DNA of 64,000 nucleotides from Nymphaea colorata (GCF_008831285.2 NC_045140.1:21636370-21700369); one strand, 5' to 3'. Numbered from the stretch's first letter, positions 48,201 to 61,869 are shown. Program-made: numbers and translations. The notes: generated by a model from the letters alone, not told the origin.

Positions 48201-51200
48201 TTATTTTTTTTAATTTGTGCAGTCTGGTTATTCATACTCATACATACAAGTCAATGCTAAATGATTGAGAAGCTGAGAAGCAATATATTGTTGTGTGGAC
48301 ATATTAGATAGGACTACATAAAAGTTTGTGTTTAGTTGCAATGTGATTGCAAAAGTAGGAATGCATGCTACGGACTTAATTTGGTGTGATATTCTGGATT
48401 TATCATGCTTTTATGTTAGTTAATAAGCTGATAAATGTGTATAATTTCTTTTAATCTAGTCTTTCAGTGCTTAGGACAGTCATTGTAAAGGTCCACATCT
48501 TACATGCTAATACCACTTGAAGTCTGTAGTTCCATCCATTATATTCTCTTGGTGCACCTTCTTCTTTCTATTTCTTTTTGTTGTCTTCTGCAATTTGTTG
48601 TCTATCATGTTTTCTGGTAAGGAATGTACATAGCTGGTTTCTGCATTTATTTGAAAACATATTTGGCTGCTGTATGAAAATTATTTCTTCATGAAAAGAG
48701 GGGAATAGTATTATATTTTCCACTCTTTCTAGTTGCCTTTTCCCCTTGTTTGACTGGGAAACTGCTAAACTTGGGCATCTTAGTGGTGGACAAATTAGCT
48801 TCATTATTGGGACATTTCTCATGTAGGATTTTTTTTTTTAATTGGATATTGCTTTGTGTAACTGTTTTAGGAGTTTGGTTTTGCTGCTTCAGGTTGATGA
48901 TTTCAGGCTCATCATGGAAGGGCAACCTTTTGATGGCTTAGGAATTGTGAAGAGCAATTCAGCTTTCTGTAGGAACATTTTCCAACATGTAGCAATGGAT
49001 AGAAGGTTGCCACTCACAATCTATGTGCACTTCTATCTGAAGACAGCAACTTATATTGATTCTCATATGCAGTTGTCTGCTTCAAACCATGATCCTGGTA
49101 TATCTAATGGCCATTTGTGGGGGAGGTTTCACTTGCTCTTTGTCACACATAAGTTTCCTGCCAATTATAATGTATGTTCCATAGCTTAATTCTCATCTTT
49201 TCTGGTTGTGTTCATTTCTTGGTGATTATTGTGCTTTACCCATTTTATTCCTTTGTTCTTTGCAGGTTCATGTTGATAAAAAATTACCAAATAACTCTAG
49301 ACTGTATGCTGAGGCCATCCTAACTCCTTTTATTTTGTTTTTTCCTGGACAAAATGGAGATTGTCCAATCTATGGGAAGGAGAAGATTTTGGATAAATAT
49401 TTAACATATAATCATCCATATGGTCACCTGGAGGAACACTGGTTCAATAAAGAAGGCAATTTTGAGGTGGCAAGAACACCTTTTTCATCTAAAGTAAATG
49501 ATGATGTGGATAATTCTGGTTTGGATTTGCATGACATGAATCTAGATACTTGTCCCAACTTTTCCTTTTGTCATCAACATGATGACATTCATGATCTGAA
49601 GCAGGAAGTAAAAACCGAAGGTTTTGAATTTCCTTTGGATGTTAGTTGCTCTGTTGTTTCAAGCAATTACAGTAATTGCTGTTCCTGTTTCCGGGGCATC
49701 TTTTCATCGGTCGGCAATTGGAACAGAAATGGAGATTCAGAAAAGTCTAGTGGTGAAGTTCTTTTGGAATTCAATTCTGGTAGCTTTGAGAAGTTTCAGG
49801 TCACAAGAGTTCTCTTTCTGTATGTTTGTGTGCATATATGCATGGAAATGTTGATTCTGTTGTTGACAAATGCCTCATTTTTGTTCCAGGTGCTTCATAT
49901 TGGAGCCTATTATATCATCAGGTGTGATCAGGATACATCAGGATGTCAGCTAGATGATATTAAGGATTCATGTTCCGTGAAGGTCCTCATGACACCTAAA
50001 ACTCAGTTTTGGTGTCTTTCCTTCTCCAGTTCTCCAGATCATTGCAAGAAACCATCTGTTTCTATCCTTGAATCAGTTATTGATCCCTTGACTAATTCTT
50101 CTCTTATCATGAATGAGGTTCCTTTAAGATATTTTACAAAGAATAGGCTGATACATGAGAAATTCAAGTCCCATCTCATGGATCATGTTTTTTTCGATCT
50201 TGATTTGCACTTACCTTATGCTAAATTGAAATTCTTGAGACAAGTTCTCAGTGCTGTTGAAGATTTGAGGAAAGATCAGTCTTACACATTCAGAGAAGCT
50301 CATGGTTATAATGGTGGTGTTTTCAATGCAAGCACTTCTTGTATGAGCAAGATAGAATGTTTGTTGCTCAGAGGAAATTTTGTATGTGTCTGTGGAGAAA
50401 TTCTGGATGTTCATTGTTTGAGTAGCTGTTCTGTTGCATCTAAATTATTTCAAGTACTTGGCACTGGGAATAAGTCATGGTTGAGTTTTCTCCTACAAGG
50501 CGAAAATGGCATCTGTATTCATGTTAACGAAGGCCACCGGATGGTATTCACTTCTCTTCTACGTGATGTACATGTTTGAGCATATAAGATGATTTGCTTA
50601 AATTTATTTGGAATCTTTAGGTGAAGATCCGTGGAACTTTGGACGTGCATGCTTGTCCTTCAGGAGTAGGTCCAGGAACGATAGCTACCTTTTATCGTGT
50701 CCTGTCAAGGTGTGTCCTGGAGTCATTTTGGGCTTTTGATTTACACATTGTTATTGGTTTTGGTCTCCATTCTTGTTTAGCTGTCTTGACCGAAATTGTG
50801 ATAGTTATTTGAACGCACCACTTCACCAATTCACCTACCAGTTTTTGAAAACTTTGCATCGAGATTGATGTGTCAGGTTCTGTTACTTGATCCTTCAGGT
50901 CAAAGTGTTTGTTGCCTTGTAAGACATCATAGATGTAAAAAGGTACTTACAGGCTATAGAATAATTGATAAATAATCTTGAATATTAAATGAAATTGCTT
51001 GCTGCTGTTGGGTCTAGCATCCAAAATATGCATTCAGCCTGTAATTTGTGTTCGTGATCTATGCACATCTAATTGATTGATGCTAGCAATTTTGTAGGAC
51101 TGGTTTACTCTTGGTGTTCTTTTGTAACTCAAGGAAACACCCCACACTTATCATTTTAAGGCATCTGAGTAAATTGGAAACTTCATGGCACTAATTCTTT

Positions 51201-54200
51201 CGCTTGCTCAAAGCTTTTTCTGGTCCTCGTTTCTTGTATGATGGTTATATGTTCTGCTTGTGATTGCAACTGGTTTACTAGCGTCCCTCTACTCTCACAT
51301 GAGGTAGGTATATTATCCACAGGATTCATAACTTGAAGTCCCCTAGTTTTGGTAGTGTAGTGCTCAATTAACTAGCTTGTTGGATCCTTCTTCCAAACCA
51401 GATTTTAGGATGACAATGATTTGGTGAACTAATAACCATCCCCAAAATTAGATATTGCCTATGTGTTATGCATTGTCACAAAAGACACATTTTATTTGGA
51501 AAAGCACGACAAGAACGTTAAAAACAGGTAAGCCAAAAAATGGGAAAAAAATGCTTTTTTCTTTGAAAAAAACACCAAAATGAAAAAAACGTGAAAAAGC
51601 ACATTTTTTTGTTGTTTTTCCTTTGTTTGTGTTTTTACATTTTTTAGTTACCAGTTTTTTATTTTCACATGTTACTTTAGGATCTTTCCTTTTTAACTTA
51701 TTTTAAAACTTGCCAAGATTTTCCTTATCTTTTCCTGAGAAAAACAACTTCCTGAGAAAAAACTCAGCTGTTTAATAATGAAAACGATATTTGTGACAAT
51801 ACTGTTATATTAACAATATATACTTTGGGTTCTGGCAAATGCAGGGATACATGTAATGTGGACTTCCTTGTGTTTACCCAGTGATGATAATTTCAGCACC
51901 AATATCCACAATATTCACAGGACCTGACACATGCCTATTCCAATAGGATGAGGCAATGGTACAAGAGAATTAAGTCCAATTACTTGTCTGGTTGAACTCA
52001 GAATTCTATTCATAATGGACTAGGATGGTTCAGGAATTTATACCAAATATGGATGCAACCCATGTTTTTTATTATAATCTGAGATTTTTCAATGTAAAAA
52101 AGCAAGAGTGTTTTCTTGGACATGGGCTGGGTCTGGTTTATGTTTTGCTAATCGGACCAAGGTCTGCTATTTCTTGTGAAGGTCTGATAGAACATGGATC
52201 TGATCGGGTGCCTCTGCATTTTAGTCAACCTAGCTCTGTACCACTCACACCTATGACACTCTTCCTGTTGATGCTCCTAGTCATTCCTTTCTAGTGGTAG
52301 AGCCTGATGCACCATCATACTCCTGGATGTCTCTTGGTTATATTTTGGTCAACCTTGTCTATTATTTTTTCACTTTCTATTTTGTCACTGATTTAGAAAA
52401 TTCACTAACCTAATTTCCAGGGATAACTGGAGATAGCTATTCCCAGGTACTCTCTTGTTTTTGATTGCATGTGCTTTGTATGTTTTGGAATACATGATGT
52501 ACTATCTCATATAACTTATCAGGTTATTTTCTTTGAACATGTTTTGCTCAATTTTTCTAATTATAAAATATAATTTCCCTGGATAAATGGTTTTGTTGCC
52601 AATTTAGTCAACTTTGCTTTTGTTCATGCGGTTTTGACATTGAGGACTTCCGCAATGGCCTGCTTTTATTACATTGGGTTCCATGTGTTCCAATTTTTAT
52701 TAGTCTTGGTGAATTTTGCAGAAAACATTTTTTTTCCATTAGTTTGTGTTTTCACTACTGTTTGACTGGCAGCAGTTCCAGTGAAGGGCACGTGATGGTG
52801 TTGACTCCTGCAACTTTCATTGTAGTCAATGTGATAAAGGAGGTTCATCATCATGATGGTGGAAAGTTTCTTGCATCCCAGATTAAAGAAGATGTGGTTC
52901 TTCCATCTTGGACCACAAGATCTTCAAGCTTGATCTTTCAGTCCTTTCACTGTTTTGGATCTAGTTCCATCCAATTACGTGGACAGGTATGGTTATGCTG
53001 TTCAACCTAAGCATATTGCTGATTGTTATCATAATGTCGGACTTTTCATAAGTCTGCCTGTATAGAAATATGAAGTTGACTAGGTTTTTGTCTATGTTAT
53101 ATTGTTTTTGTCTTACCCATGATTTTGATTTTCAAAATTTGATGTCCCACAGGTAGTATCTGTGTGTGTATTGGTTCTTGAGAAGCGTCTGCATAAATAT
53201 AAGAAGCCTTGCTTTTGGCGCAGTAGAAAGATCCCTTCAGTTAGCATTCCTCTGGCTGGTTTCATTTTTGGTGAGCCTCAGTGTATACTTAAGATGCTGA
53301 ATTCGTTTACTTTAGGAACTATGCCCACACACCATGAAAAAGCTGAAGTCTCTGCTGTGCAAGTTTCATCAGTCTTTGACAAAAGCCTAAAGTCCGCATA
53401 TATTAATCATTATCCATTCTGAACGTTCATCTGACTATTCTAATCTGTTAGATGGTCATTGCTGTATTGGACCGTGGCTGTAAGGCTGAATAAAGACCCA
53501 CGGTCACATACATCATTCCCTTAATTTAATGCCTCCAACTTTGGCTAGTGGCAAGCCATACATCGAACCAAAATGAATACATGAAGAATGGACCTAATCC
53601 AGGACGATTTTCCATGTAGCATTAATGTCCCAAACAGCAGGAACCTTTCTGCAGATTTGAACTTTTCACATGATTTTCTGAGTTTTTGACTGGCAATGTA
53701 TTCCTATGATTGCAGATGATGGTTCATTGTCATGTTGCTGTTGGGCTTCTGCTGACAGTGCAGCTGCTTTACTGAGACTAAATAAATCTGCATCTGAAGT
53801 TCTTGTTTCCAAACGCAATCGTAATTTATGTGAGAGTGGAGGGCCCTTACACAAAGTTGGTGACACTCTTGGGAAAATTATAAAGAAGCACCGCCGAATC
53901 GTTGTAAGAAGTACCTGTGCTGCCATATCTGATGATTTATCTTGTCTAGACTTTTCATATTCCAGCTGCTCAAATAAAACATTGAGCACTTCTGATCAAG
54001 ATCTTCTCAAGTTTATTATCATTAATGCTTGCTCAGGTCCTATAATGGTGAGTTTTTCTTCTTCCACCCTCCGTCTTCTTCTATCTGTCTGTCTCATTGA
54101 TTTTCTACTTGTTGCAGTGTGTCATAGGCAGTGTAATGGGTTCTGATAACCTTGAGTTCATCCAGAACTACATGGACATGCCAACCAAGGTGTATCCCCC

Positions 54201-54282
54201 ACATCATTTTTGGGTTGAAGAGGCTTCTCACGTGGATGCCCTTTCAGAGGCGAGGAGCCTTGTGCATGATCTAACCTGTTAG
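42224..54282 (+). CDS. CTC1: CTC1, CST telomere-capping complex subunit
   Basis: Large OB-fold protein that, with STN1 and TEN1, protects telomere ends and helps fill in the C-strand in the nucleus. Sixteen exons: 42224-43366, 43477-43595, 43685-43759, 43836-43914, 43998-44060, 44196-44264, 45614-45814, 46990-47094, 48893-49171, 49266-49799, 49890-50543, 50621-50709, 52773-52986, 53153-53270, 53716-54047 and 54118-54282. They sum to 4239 nt in frame, giving 1412 aa, slightly longer than Arabidopsis CTC1. Recognisable plant-CTC1 stretches include GTVDLWTG near the start, CCDVLELDIGMIGRRVTVLAWNF, ILLLGACVKTV, SGKLQLIDATGRVD, LWGRFHLLFVTHKFPANYN, GPGTIATFYRVLSR, GSLSCCCWASADSAA and the final EARSLVHDL. 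Introns are GT-AG. The donor of exon 6 (TTG/gtctgc) and the acceptor of exon 7 are the least certain. A missing short exon between 14 and 15 cannot be excluded. Confidence 0.9.
44619..45289. mobile_element. MULE-like non-autonomous element in CTC1 intron 6
   Basis: A 671-bp insertion flanked by perfect 10-bp direct repeats CCATTTTCCA (44609-44618 and 45290-45299). Its ends are GTGTTGTA and TACAACATTG, so an inverted core TGTTGTA lies at each end. Subterminal sequence is built from repeated cgatacgatac-type palindromes (about 44630-44755 and 45220-45270). The interior is AT-rich with no coding frame. A 9-11 bp target duplication is characteristic of Mutator-like elements. Confidence 0.75.
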
Positions 54283-54746
54283 TGTTTGTTGTACATTTTT
54301 GCACCATGGAGCCTACATGCAATCTATGAAATGAGTTTTCTATTGGTGGCTGGTGGTAATGCCACTTACTTGGCATCAGGTTGCTGCTTCGAGATTCAAT
54401 GCTGATTGTGAGTTGGTAGGATCGTTGCTCATGTGCAAAGTTGTCTCCTGTCAACGTAAGAGTTTTCTATTGGAATTCAGAGGAATGAGATGTGAGTTTG
54501 TTTTCTACTACTCCCAGGACAGTTGTCATGTAGTGCTGTAGAACAAGATTTATTGGGATAGTATGTTCTCAGTGCTAGGAATTCCCAAGCATTCACAAAT
54601 AGCCTTGATGGATTGCATTAGATTTATCAGAATAGCTTGTTTGTTGCCAGTGCTACAAATTTCCAAGCCCTTGCAATGAGCCTTATTGGACTTCCAGGTA
54701 TTGTAACTTTGTTTCTGTCTCACGAATATATATAGGAAAATTGATT
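54283..54746. other. CTC1 3' flank
   Basis: 3' UTR side of CTC1. An imperfect direct repeat (agtgctaggaattcccaagc against agtgctacaaatttccaagc) occurs at about 54570 and 54648. No gene seen. Confidence 0.4.
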
Positions 54747-54944
54747 GGTGACTCTGGCTATCTAGAGTCATGCAGTCACTCATGAGGGCTGCCTGTGGAT
54801 GGTTGAGAGAAAAATGAAAAGAAAAAGGTGGTTGACATTTTTGTTATGTAGTTTTAATTCACACCCCTTTTCTCTCAATCATCCATCATGATTGAACAGA
54901 CGGCCCTCATGAGTGAGCTCAGTGAGTGAATAGCCAGAGTTACC
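54747..54944. mobile_element. Foldback MITE, about 198 bp
   Basis: The left end GGTGACTCTGGCTAT matches the inverted right end ATAGCCAGAGTTACC. Pairing continues inward through cactcatgagggc and ggttgagagaaaa for about 70 bp per side. There is no coding capacity and no convincing target duplication (flanks att and act). Confidence 0.75.
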
Positions 54945-54968
54945 ACTCACTCACACCCCTCTCTCTCT

Positions 54969-54969
54969 T

Positions 54970-55023
<54 letters not shown>
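54969..55023. repeat. Compound (TA)n(GT)n microsatellite
   Basis: Pure alternating TA for about 24 bases, then alternating GT for about 30 bases. Confidence 0.95.
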
Positions 55024-55028
<5 letters not shown>

Positions 55029-55282
55029 GCTAATTGATGAGGCAACTCAAAACAAATGTGTGTTTCTCATAGTTATGTATGTATCTATCTTGCAGTTGAG
55101 TAATTCATGTGAATATTCGCTCACAAGAGTAGAATCATGTTGGCTATGGAGGCTTTTGCAGAATTTCCTTGATCTGGAAGGACAACCAGACTGCATAAAC
55201 TAGCCGAGAATTCAAGCATGGCCTGTTCTCACATGGTCCATTATGCCTCTGACCTGATCTCATGAACTTAATTTTGCCCAGC

Positions 55283-55572
55283 AAGCCAATTTAGGCTTGT
55301 AATATGGATGCATGTAAGATGTATACTTGTGACATATCAATAGAGGAGGAGTTAGATGTATTGTATTTCTGAACAAACTGGATTATCTAGGATCCATGTA
55401 AAGCTGTATTTTTCTTTTTTCAAATATAAGCCAATTTGGGCTTGTAATATGGATGCATGTAAGATGTATACTTGTGACATATCAATAGAGGAGGAGTTAG
55501 ATGTATTGTATTTCTGAACAAACTGGATTACCTAGGATCCATGTAAAGCTGTATTTTTCTTTTTTCAAATAT
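55283..55572. repeat. Tandem duplication, 145-bp unit, two copies
   Basis: Copy 1 (55283-55427) and copy 2 (55428-55572) differ at only about two positions (ttaggc/ttgggc and attatc/attacc). This is a recent duplication. No coding frame. Confidence 0.95.
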
Positions 55573-55815
55573 AGCCTCACGTAGATGTGTTTCACATTGT
55601 TCATTGTTGATCTTCCAGGAATCAACAGTTGGGAGCACCTAATTACAATATAAGGCAGATTTTCATGAGGTTTGACATCGATGGCTTAGTTTTTTTCTTG
55701 ACGGGTGATGGCTTAGTTTGTCATTAAACTATGAGCATGAACATTCTTGATTTGTCTCACTTTTTTTTGTGTGTGTTTCTCCCTTTCTCCCCCTCTCATA
55801 TGTATGTATAAGCAG

Positions 55816-55840
55816 TTATGCACACACACACACACACACA
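55816..55840. repeat. (CA)n microsatellite
   Basis: About 20 bases of alternating CA, followed by tgtatg repeats. Confidence 0.85.
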
Positions 55841-56100
55841 TGTATGTAGGATGTATGTATTTATATAGACTTTGAGTTGTGCACCATTACTAATGTGTGT
55901 CTAGGATGCCAAAAAAGTCAACAAAAATACCTTGAAAAAGATTTCTTTTTAACGTTTCATCTGTAAATGTCCTATTTAGTTGTTTAAATTGGTTGACACA
56001 ATGGATACCATCAAAGACTTAGCAAAATTTAGGGATTAATGTTTCTTTCTTGTTTTCTTAAGGGGGAAAGATTGTGGGTTTTATAGATAGTTTAAAAAGG

Positions 56101-56460
56101 TAGGTATCGTAAGACACAAGAGAGAGAGAGAGAGAGGAGAGATGAAGGAGAGGGAGAAAGAGAGATGCTCGCTTTTGTTAGGTTGACTTTCAGTAGGACT
56201 TTCTTTTGGTTCATGGAGAAGGAAATGTTTAACTTGCTTATCGTTAAATTAGTTTAAAATATGGTATGTTCTTGTTATGATGTAGGTATCGTAAGACACA
56301 AGAGAGAGAGAGAGAGGAGAGATGAAGGAGAGGGAGAAAGAGATGCTCGCTTTTGTTAGGTTGACTTTCAGTAGGACTTTCTTTTGGTTCATGGAGAAGG
56401 AAATGTTTAACTTGCTTATCGTTAAATTAATTTAAAGTATGGTATGTTCTTGTTATGATG
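56101..56460. repeat. Tandem duplication, about 182-bp unit, two copies
   Basis: taggtatcgtaagacac starts at 56101 and at 56283. Both units contain a (GA)n tract, gatgaaggagagg, and ggttcatggagaagg. They differ mainly in the length of the GA run and a few substitutions. Confidence 0.95.
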
Positions 56461-59400
56461 TGCTGAACAAGAAATTCAGCGTCGCTGTTATATTGTTAAC
56501 TATATGCAATGGTTCAACAAAGTAACCTATGAGAGTGTCTCTGTATCGACCAAGCTAGGATCTAATGAAAATTGAATCTTACAGATTTCTAGTGTCTTAG
56601 AAGCCCAGCTCCGCATCTTATAGCTGGCTATTCTTGTCAAACTTGCTGCGGCTATCTGAATGGTACGCAAGTTTCATGAGGTAGCAGCAACTCAACTCGG
56701 TTCCATGTATAAGACTTTATCTTGCAGATGAGACTGTCTAGCCTCTTCATGCTTATTCAAGTGGTGGTGTTCTTCGTTGAAATGATTTTTTCTTTTCTCA
56801 GCCAACATTCTTGTCTGGGGATTTTGGCTTCTTATGAGATGGTCGCTGGGGGTTCTGTTCTACATAAATGAATAACAATTTTTCGTACTTATGGCAGGAA
56901 AATTAATTTACACTCTCTCTGCGTGGACAAAATCAAAAGCTCATTGCATCATTCCAACTTTGCTTTACATTTTTCCTTGGATTCAATGAGAACTCAAACC
57001 TGGCCGCTTATCATTAAATAAGTTGCCTTAGGTACGTAACCAGGGTAGTTGGGGGATGTGCTTATGTCTGTTGTTATTTTGTTTTAACTTTTGTTTGTTG
57101 TGGAGTTGGAGTAAAACACTATGGGATTACGCCAAGCAGAGCCATGACTGTGAGTCTTCTGAGCCACTCCATACTCAAGTGGACCAGCTTGTGTATTCAG
57201 GTGTTCTCTGCACCTCTACTTTTGAAGAGTAAACTCTTATTTTCCATCAAATCATGTATTTGACTGGAAACTTAGGGCGCCCTTTTCTCAAAGGATATTG
57301 GCTCATGTGGGTTTTTTTACGAGTTATAATTTTTGTGGGGACGGGATCATATTCAAATAATTGAAAAATAAAAATGAGAAAAATCCTCTTGTTTAACTGT
57401 GGCCCGTATCATCTCGGTCATGTTCATACTGTTCACAGAGTTGCAGGTAATAACGTCGTTGCTTTCTACTGATATCGTGTTGGACGGTACGGCCATCCAC
57501 GCTGTGAGGCATGAGGTGACATAATTAAGGTAGAAGCACCTTGTCACTCAGGCAGATCACCAGTTCGTGACGATTTCACAGTGTGATCCGTCACCGTTCT
57601 GACGAAGAATCTAGAGATCGTGGATGCCTCGGGTACTCTTTTCTCTTCTTTTTTTCAACTTTCTTACCTCTGTTAAAGCGAAAGTATGAATCGACTCCTT
57701 CCTTGTACTTTCACGTCAGATGCCATATTTTCCTTTTCCCTTAAATGCTTGATTCCAACCAATTGCTTAATAATGTTGAAGGGAAGATGAAAATGAAATT
57801 GAAAGAGAACGCGGATTTGGATGCTTTCAACGGTAGTGGTAATTTTCTCTTTTCTATTTTATTGTTCCCCCAATTAGGCTCAGGTCTTGGACAGTTTGGC
57901 TGGTACAAGAAGCGATGGCGTGAACCATTTTTAGGCAGCTTAACAACCAGAGCAAGGCTCACTAAGCCAATTACTTTGCCTTTAATGAGTTCAACATAGT
58001 ATAAGACACTAGTAGCGATTATAAGTGCTGCATCTCTTTATTGTAAGGTAATTACATGTGCAAACTAGACGCCATGATGCGGGCACGCTTCATCGTATGA
58101 CAGGTTTAATTGCTGAGTTAGGTACTCCTTGTCCGAACAAAGCCGCTCAATTTTTCATCATTTTACGTAAAAAGTAACTTTGCATTTGCTAACTGAAACC
58201 TTACTGAAACATATAAACGTTTAAAACACTGGAGGGTCTAAGAATTTTTTTTTTTTTTAAGTGTTCTTCAGCGGCTCCGCCTCTACTGAGTTGTTTCGCT
58301 TGAATGTTTGGCTACGAATTCCGAGTATTAAACCCTCCTTCCAGTAAGTTTGCCGTTCGTTGGAAGCCAAAAAGTTCACTGACAGATTTTGTTTTGTAAG
58401 GACGCATCAGTTGTTGAAGCAAATCGCTCGGCACAAAGGATTTGGAGAATCAACTGAACTGAATCCTAATCATTTGTGAACCAAATAAAAATTGTAAGTA
58501 CGATTGTTCACCTAAAACCAGAGACGATTTATGAAATATCCCAACTGTCTCCTTCAAATCAGACCCTCTATCAAATAAAAGACGGTCCAATCGGATTTGG
58601 ATCGATCACCTCAGGCTGATGATGATCTCTAACTTGCCCGCGACATCTGAATCATGGCTGCCTATCCGAGAGCCGCCAACTAAGTTGATCCTCTCTTCCC
58701 AACTGACGCATGGGAAGAAGAACACTTGGATGTTCACGGTATTCACTTTTGGCACTTCCCAACGTTTCCCGTGAACAAAGGAAGTGCTCAAGTGGAAAAC
58801 AGATCCACCGATCAATGTACTGAAAGTGGACGTAAAAGGTGTGTACAGTCTTGCATAATCAATAATAATTACTTGCAATAATTCCCATAACATGTAAGTA
58901 ATAGGACAAAAGAAAGGTCCATCTGACCGTACACTTTAGCTAATAAACTAGTTGTAGAAAAGGTCGCTAGATGCAACAAGATTGTACTGTGCCAATCAAC
59001 GCCCATAAAGATGATTTAGTTAAATATTTAGATCATAAGCAAAGGCAGGAAAAGAAAAAGGAGGAAAAGTAGAGAGGAGTTTCCGTAGTATGGAGACACG
59101 AGGCTGGTGATGAGTACGGGGTTAGTGCCTGGTTTATTTTTATTTATTTTTTTTACTTGGAGGTAGTTTTATGTTGGAGTCTGGACTTTTTATTTGGTGG
59201 CAGTAATTATATAAGATGATAGGATACCATGGTTTCAAAATGTTGTTTACGAGATTAAAAAAGTTCATATCAATTGAACGCGAAACGTCAAAACATATAA
59301 GATTAAAGTACAATAATAAACATGCGATGCACGAATTAGATTGTATAAGGTTGTCTTAGCTTTCTCAGCTCACAAAAGCCAATATAAGTGTCGAGCTTTC

Positions 59401-61700
59401 TTGATTTTTGTACATTTATTTTCATAAATTTTGAATCTATGTATATAATCACATTTATGAGAAAAAATTTAGATAATCGAGGCATAATTATTTCCGATGT
59501 CATCATATCAGCATGGTGTGTGTCTGTCTGTGTGTGCGTGTACGCGCCGAACTCCCAAATTGAAATCTTCTAACTTATGCTTACTTTTTAGATGTACAAG
59601 AATTTGCAAGGTTCAGATTTGGTTACTACGAGTTCCGTTCTTTGATGTACTGGTGGTGTTTTAACTGTTGAGTAGATGCAACTACCTCCTGCCTAGCATT
59701 TTCCTGGTGGATTAGATCTTGTAAGTTATATGATTTGCTTAATAAAAAATGGATTGAAATATCTGAATTCGGATATGGGGACATAATATGAACATGGTGA
59801 CTCGGAAAATCAAGTTAATTTTTCTGCCCAGAGATTTTCAGTTTTAATTGAAAAACTCAGCTTTCACTATGGTACTGTCGCTCTTTTTGGGGGAATACCG
59901 CGGACGAGCTCTTGATGACCAAGTCTTATGTTCAGTCATAAAAGTCTAAATAGTAAATTCTGTTCAAAGACTGTTAAATAACATGAAATTTTGGCCGAAC
60001 AACCTTCCACTTGTTCATAAAATTTGAGCTTCACAATGCAGAATTGCGTCAAGAAAGTCAGTCAGAATGAAAGACGGGCACCAACTTTCTTTCATCTTCA
60101 TTTAGTTACAGGCACCACAGATGATGCATCACGAGGCTCAGTGACTTGTTGGCAGAAGAATGCGTCGGGGAAAATGAATAATGAGGGATCTGGATTCTGG
60201 GCCCGTGAGATTTATTGCATACAACTACTGGGGCATTGAGTAATCCTGTGAGTTAAATTCGGATCCGGTCAGCAAAAAGCTAAAAATACAGATCTGACAA
60301 ATTGCCTAATATATCAAATGCGAATAGTCTGCAAACCCAAATGATGAGACTTAATTGATGTTTCCGATTTCTCTTTCAAATAAAGACACACTGAACTTGA
60401 CTAATCATCAATCCTTCTATGTCAGTAAGCAGAGAATTTGACCCCAACAGAAAACTGGTTTTTCTTCTTCTGTTCAAATGATTTAACCATTTCTAGTTTT
60501 CACTATTTGAACAGGACGATTAGTGCAGATCTCTCGATGCAGCTCTGCAAAAGGTGGGGGCAACTTTATGAGTATCCTATTAATGGCCGTGTCTAGAAGA
60601 AGCTTTCTTTTGCATGTGAAAAGGTACCCATTTTTGTTTCCATCGGCACAAGCATGTGGCTCACCATAATATGAGCGCATACAAATTCGTCTCAATGTGG
60701 GCAAATTTATTATCATAGCATGTCATATTCCAAAAAAAGAAGGCTACAGCTATGACTTGTAACTGTGGAAAATTCCTGTGGTATTAGTATTCCTGTTTTC
60801 GTTTTGGGGATCCTAGGCTGAAATCTTCGCTGCCCTCATTCATATACTGCACATTTGTTGGAATGTTTGAAAATGATTTGATTTGAGATTCCTTTGAATG
60901 TAATTGTATATCCGAATCAGAATTTGAATTTGCACCTGACAAAGATCCAACCTGGTCATGTATAGACGTCTGATCTTATGCTAGTCAGATCCGAATTTTG
61001 TTTTAAAAACTGAGGTGTTATTCCAAATTTGATTATACAGAATCTTTACTAGATGTATCTTAAATCTTTACTGGATGAACAAAATTTTGCAAGTAAATTC
61101 TAAATATATCTCTATATTTCATATTCTAAAATTATATTAACAGATACCTGTAAATTTGCTCAAGTTTGGAGATTAAGTTTGACAATGTCCTTTGAGATTT
61201 TGACAAGAAGAATATTGTATTCTTCAAACTGTAAGTATGGATATTGTGCATAAATTCAAAAAACAAATGTTAGACCTAATCACACAATGTTTTTCTGAAA
61301 CAAAAACATAATGTTTTTGGAACATGTGCTTTACGATGCATCTGTTTTAAGAACACATTGTTCTTCTTATACTGGAATAATTGCTAAAACGAACTATAAT
61401 CAAAACCTGTGAGCATGAAGTTACTTTCAATACATTCGACCAGACTGAATTTATTCCTTTTTTTTTTTTTGTTTTACGCCGTCCAATTAGATTGTGATGG
61501 TGAATAAACTGAATTGGTATATAGTGTTAACGAGGGTCTCATCAAGCGTGTGAATCCTCTCATGTGTCCGGGATGAGACCGACTTTTTGTCTCACACTCG
61601 TACATACCCCACTCAAACACGGAAGGGGTCCTATACTTCACAACGAAAATGTACAGATTTCCATTCTTTTTCCGAGTCACACCCCTCAGAATGTGACATA
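56461..61700. other. Long gene-poor stretch
   Basis: No recognised gene. The frames at 57745-57999 (+) and 58893-58606 (-) look less random than most, but they lack known motifs and splice partners. 60880-61040 has the cggatccgaatttg-type dispersed repeat seen elsewhere in the window. Confidence 0.35.
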
Positions 61701-61856
61701 AAAACACGAAGAGAGGGCCGTCAGATGGGGTCGTCGCAGACAATCTCTTCCTTTCAAACACGTACTCCGCAACTTTCAAAAACACGAAGAGAGGGCCGTC
61801 AGATGGGGTCGTCGCAGACAATCTCTTCCTTTCAAACACGCACTCCCCAACTTTCA
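61701..61856. repeat. Tandem duplication, 78-bp unit, two copies
   Basis: aaaacacgaagagagggcc begins at 61701 and 61779, and the two units differ at about three bases. Because 78 is divisible by three, a minus-strand frame (61863-61474) reads through both copies and repeats a 26-residue block around ERKRLSATTPSDGPLFVFL. Whether that frame is used is unknown. Confidence 0.92.
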
Positions 61857-61869
61857 AATACATATGATG

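Noticed and set aside
58606-58893. 95-codon minus-strand frame with a protein-like composition
   Set aside because: No family recognised, no splice or promoter context, and flanks lack further exons; left as undetermined.
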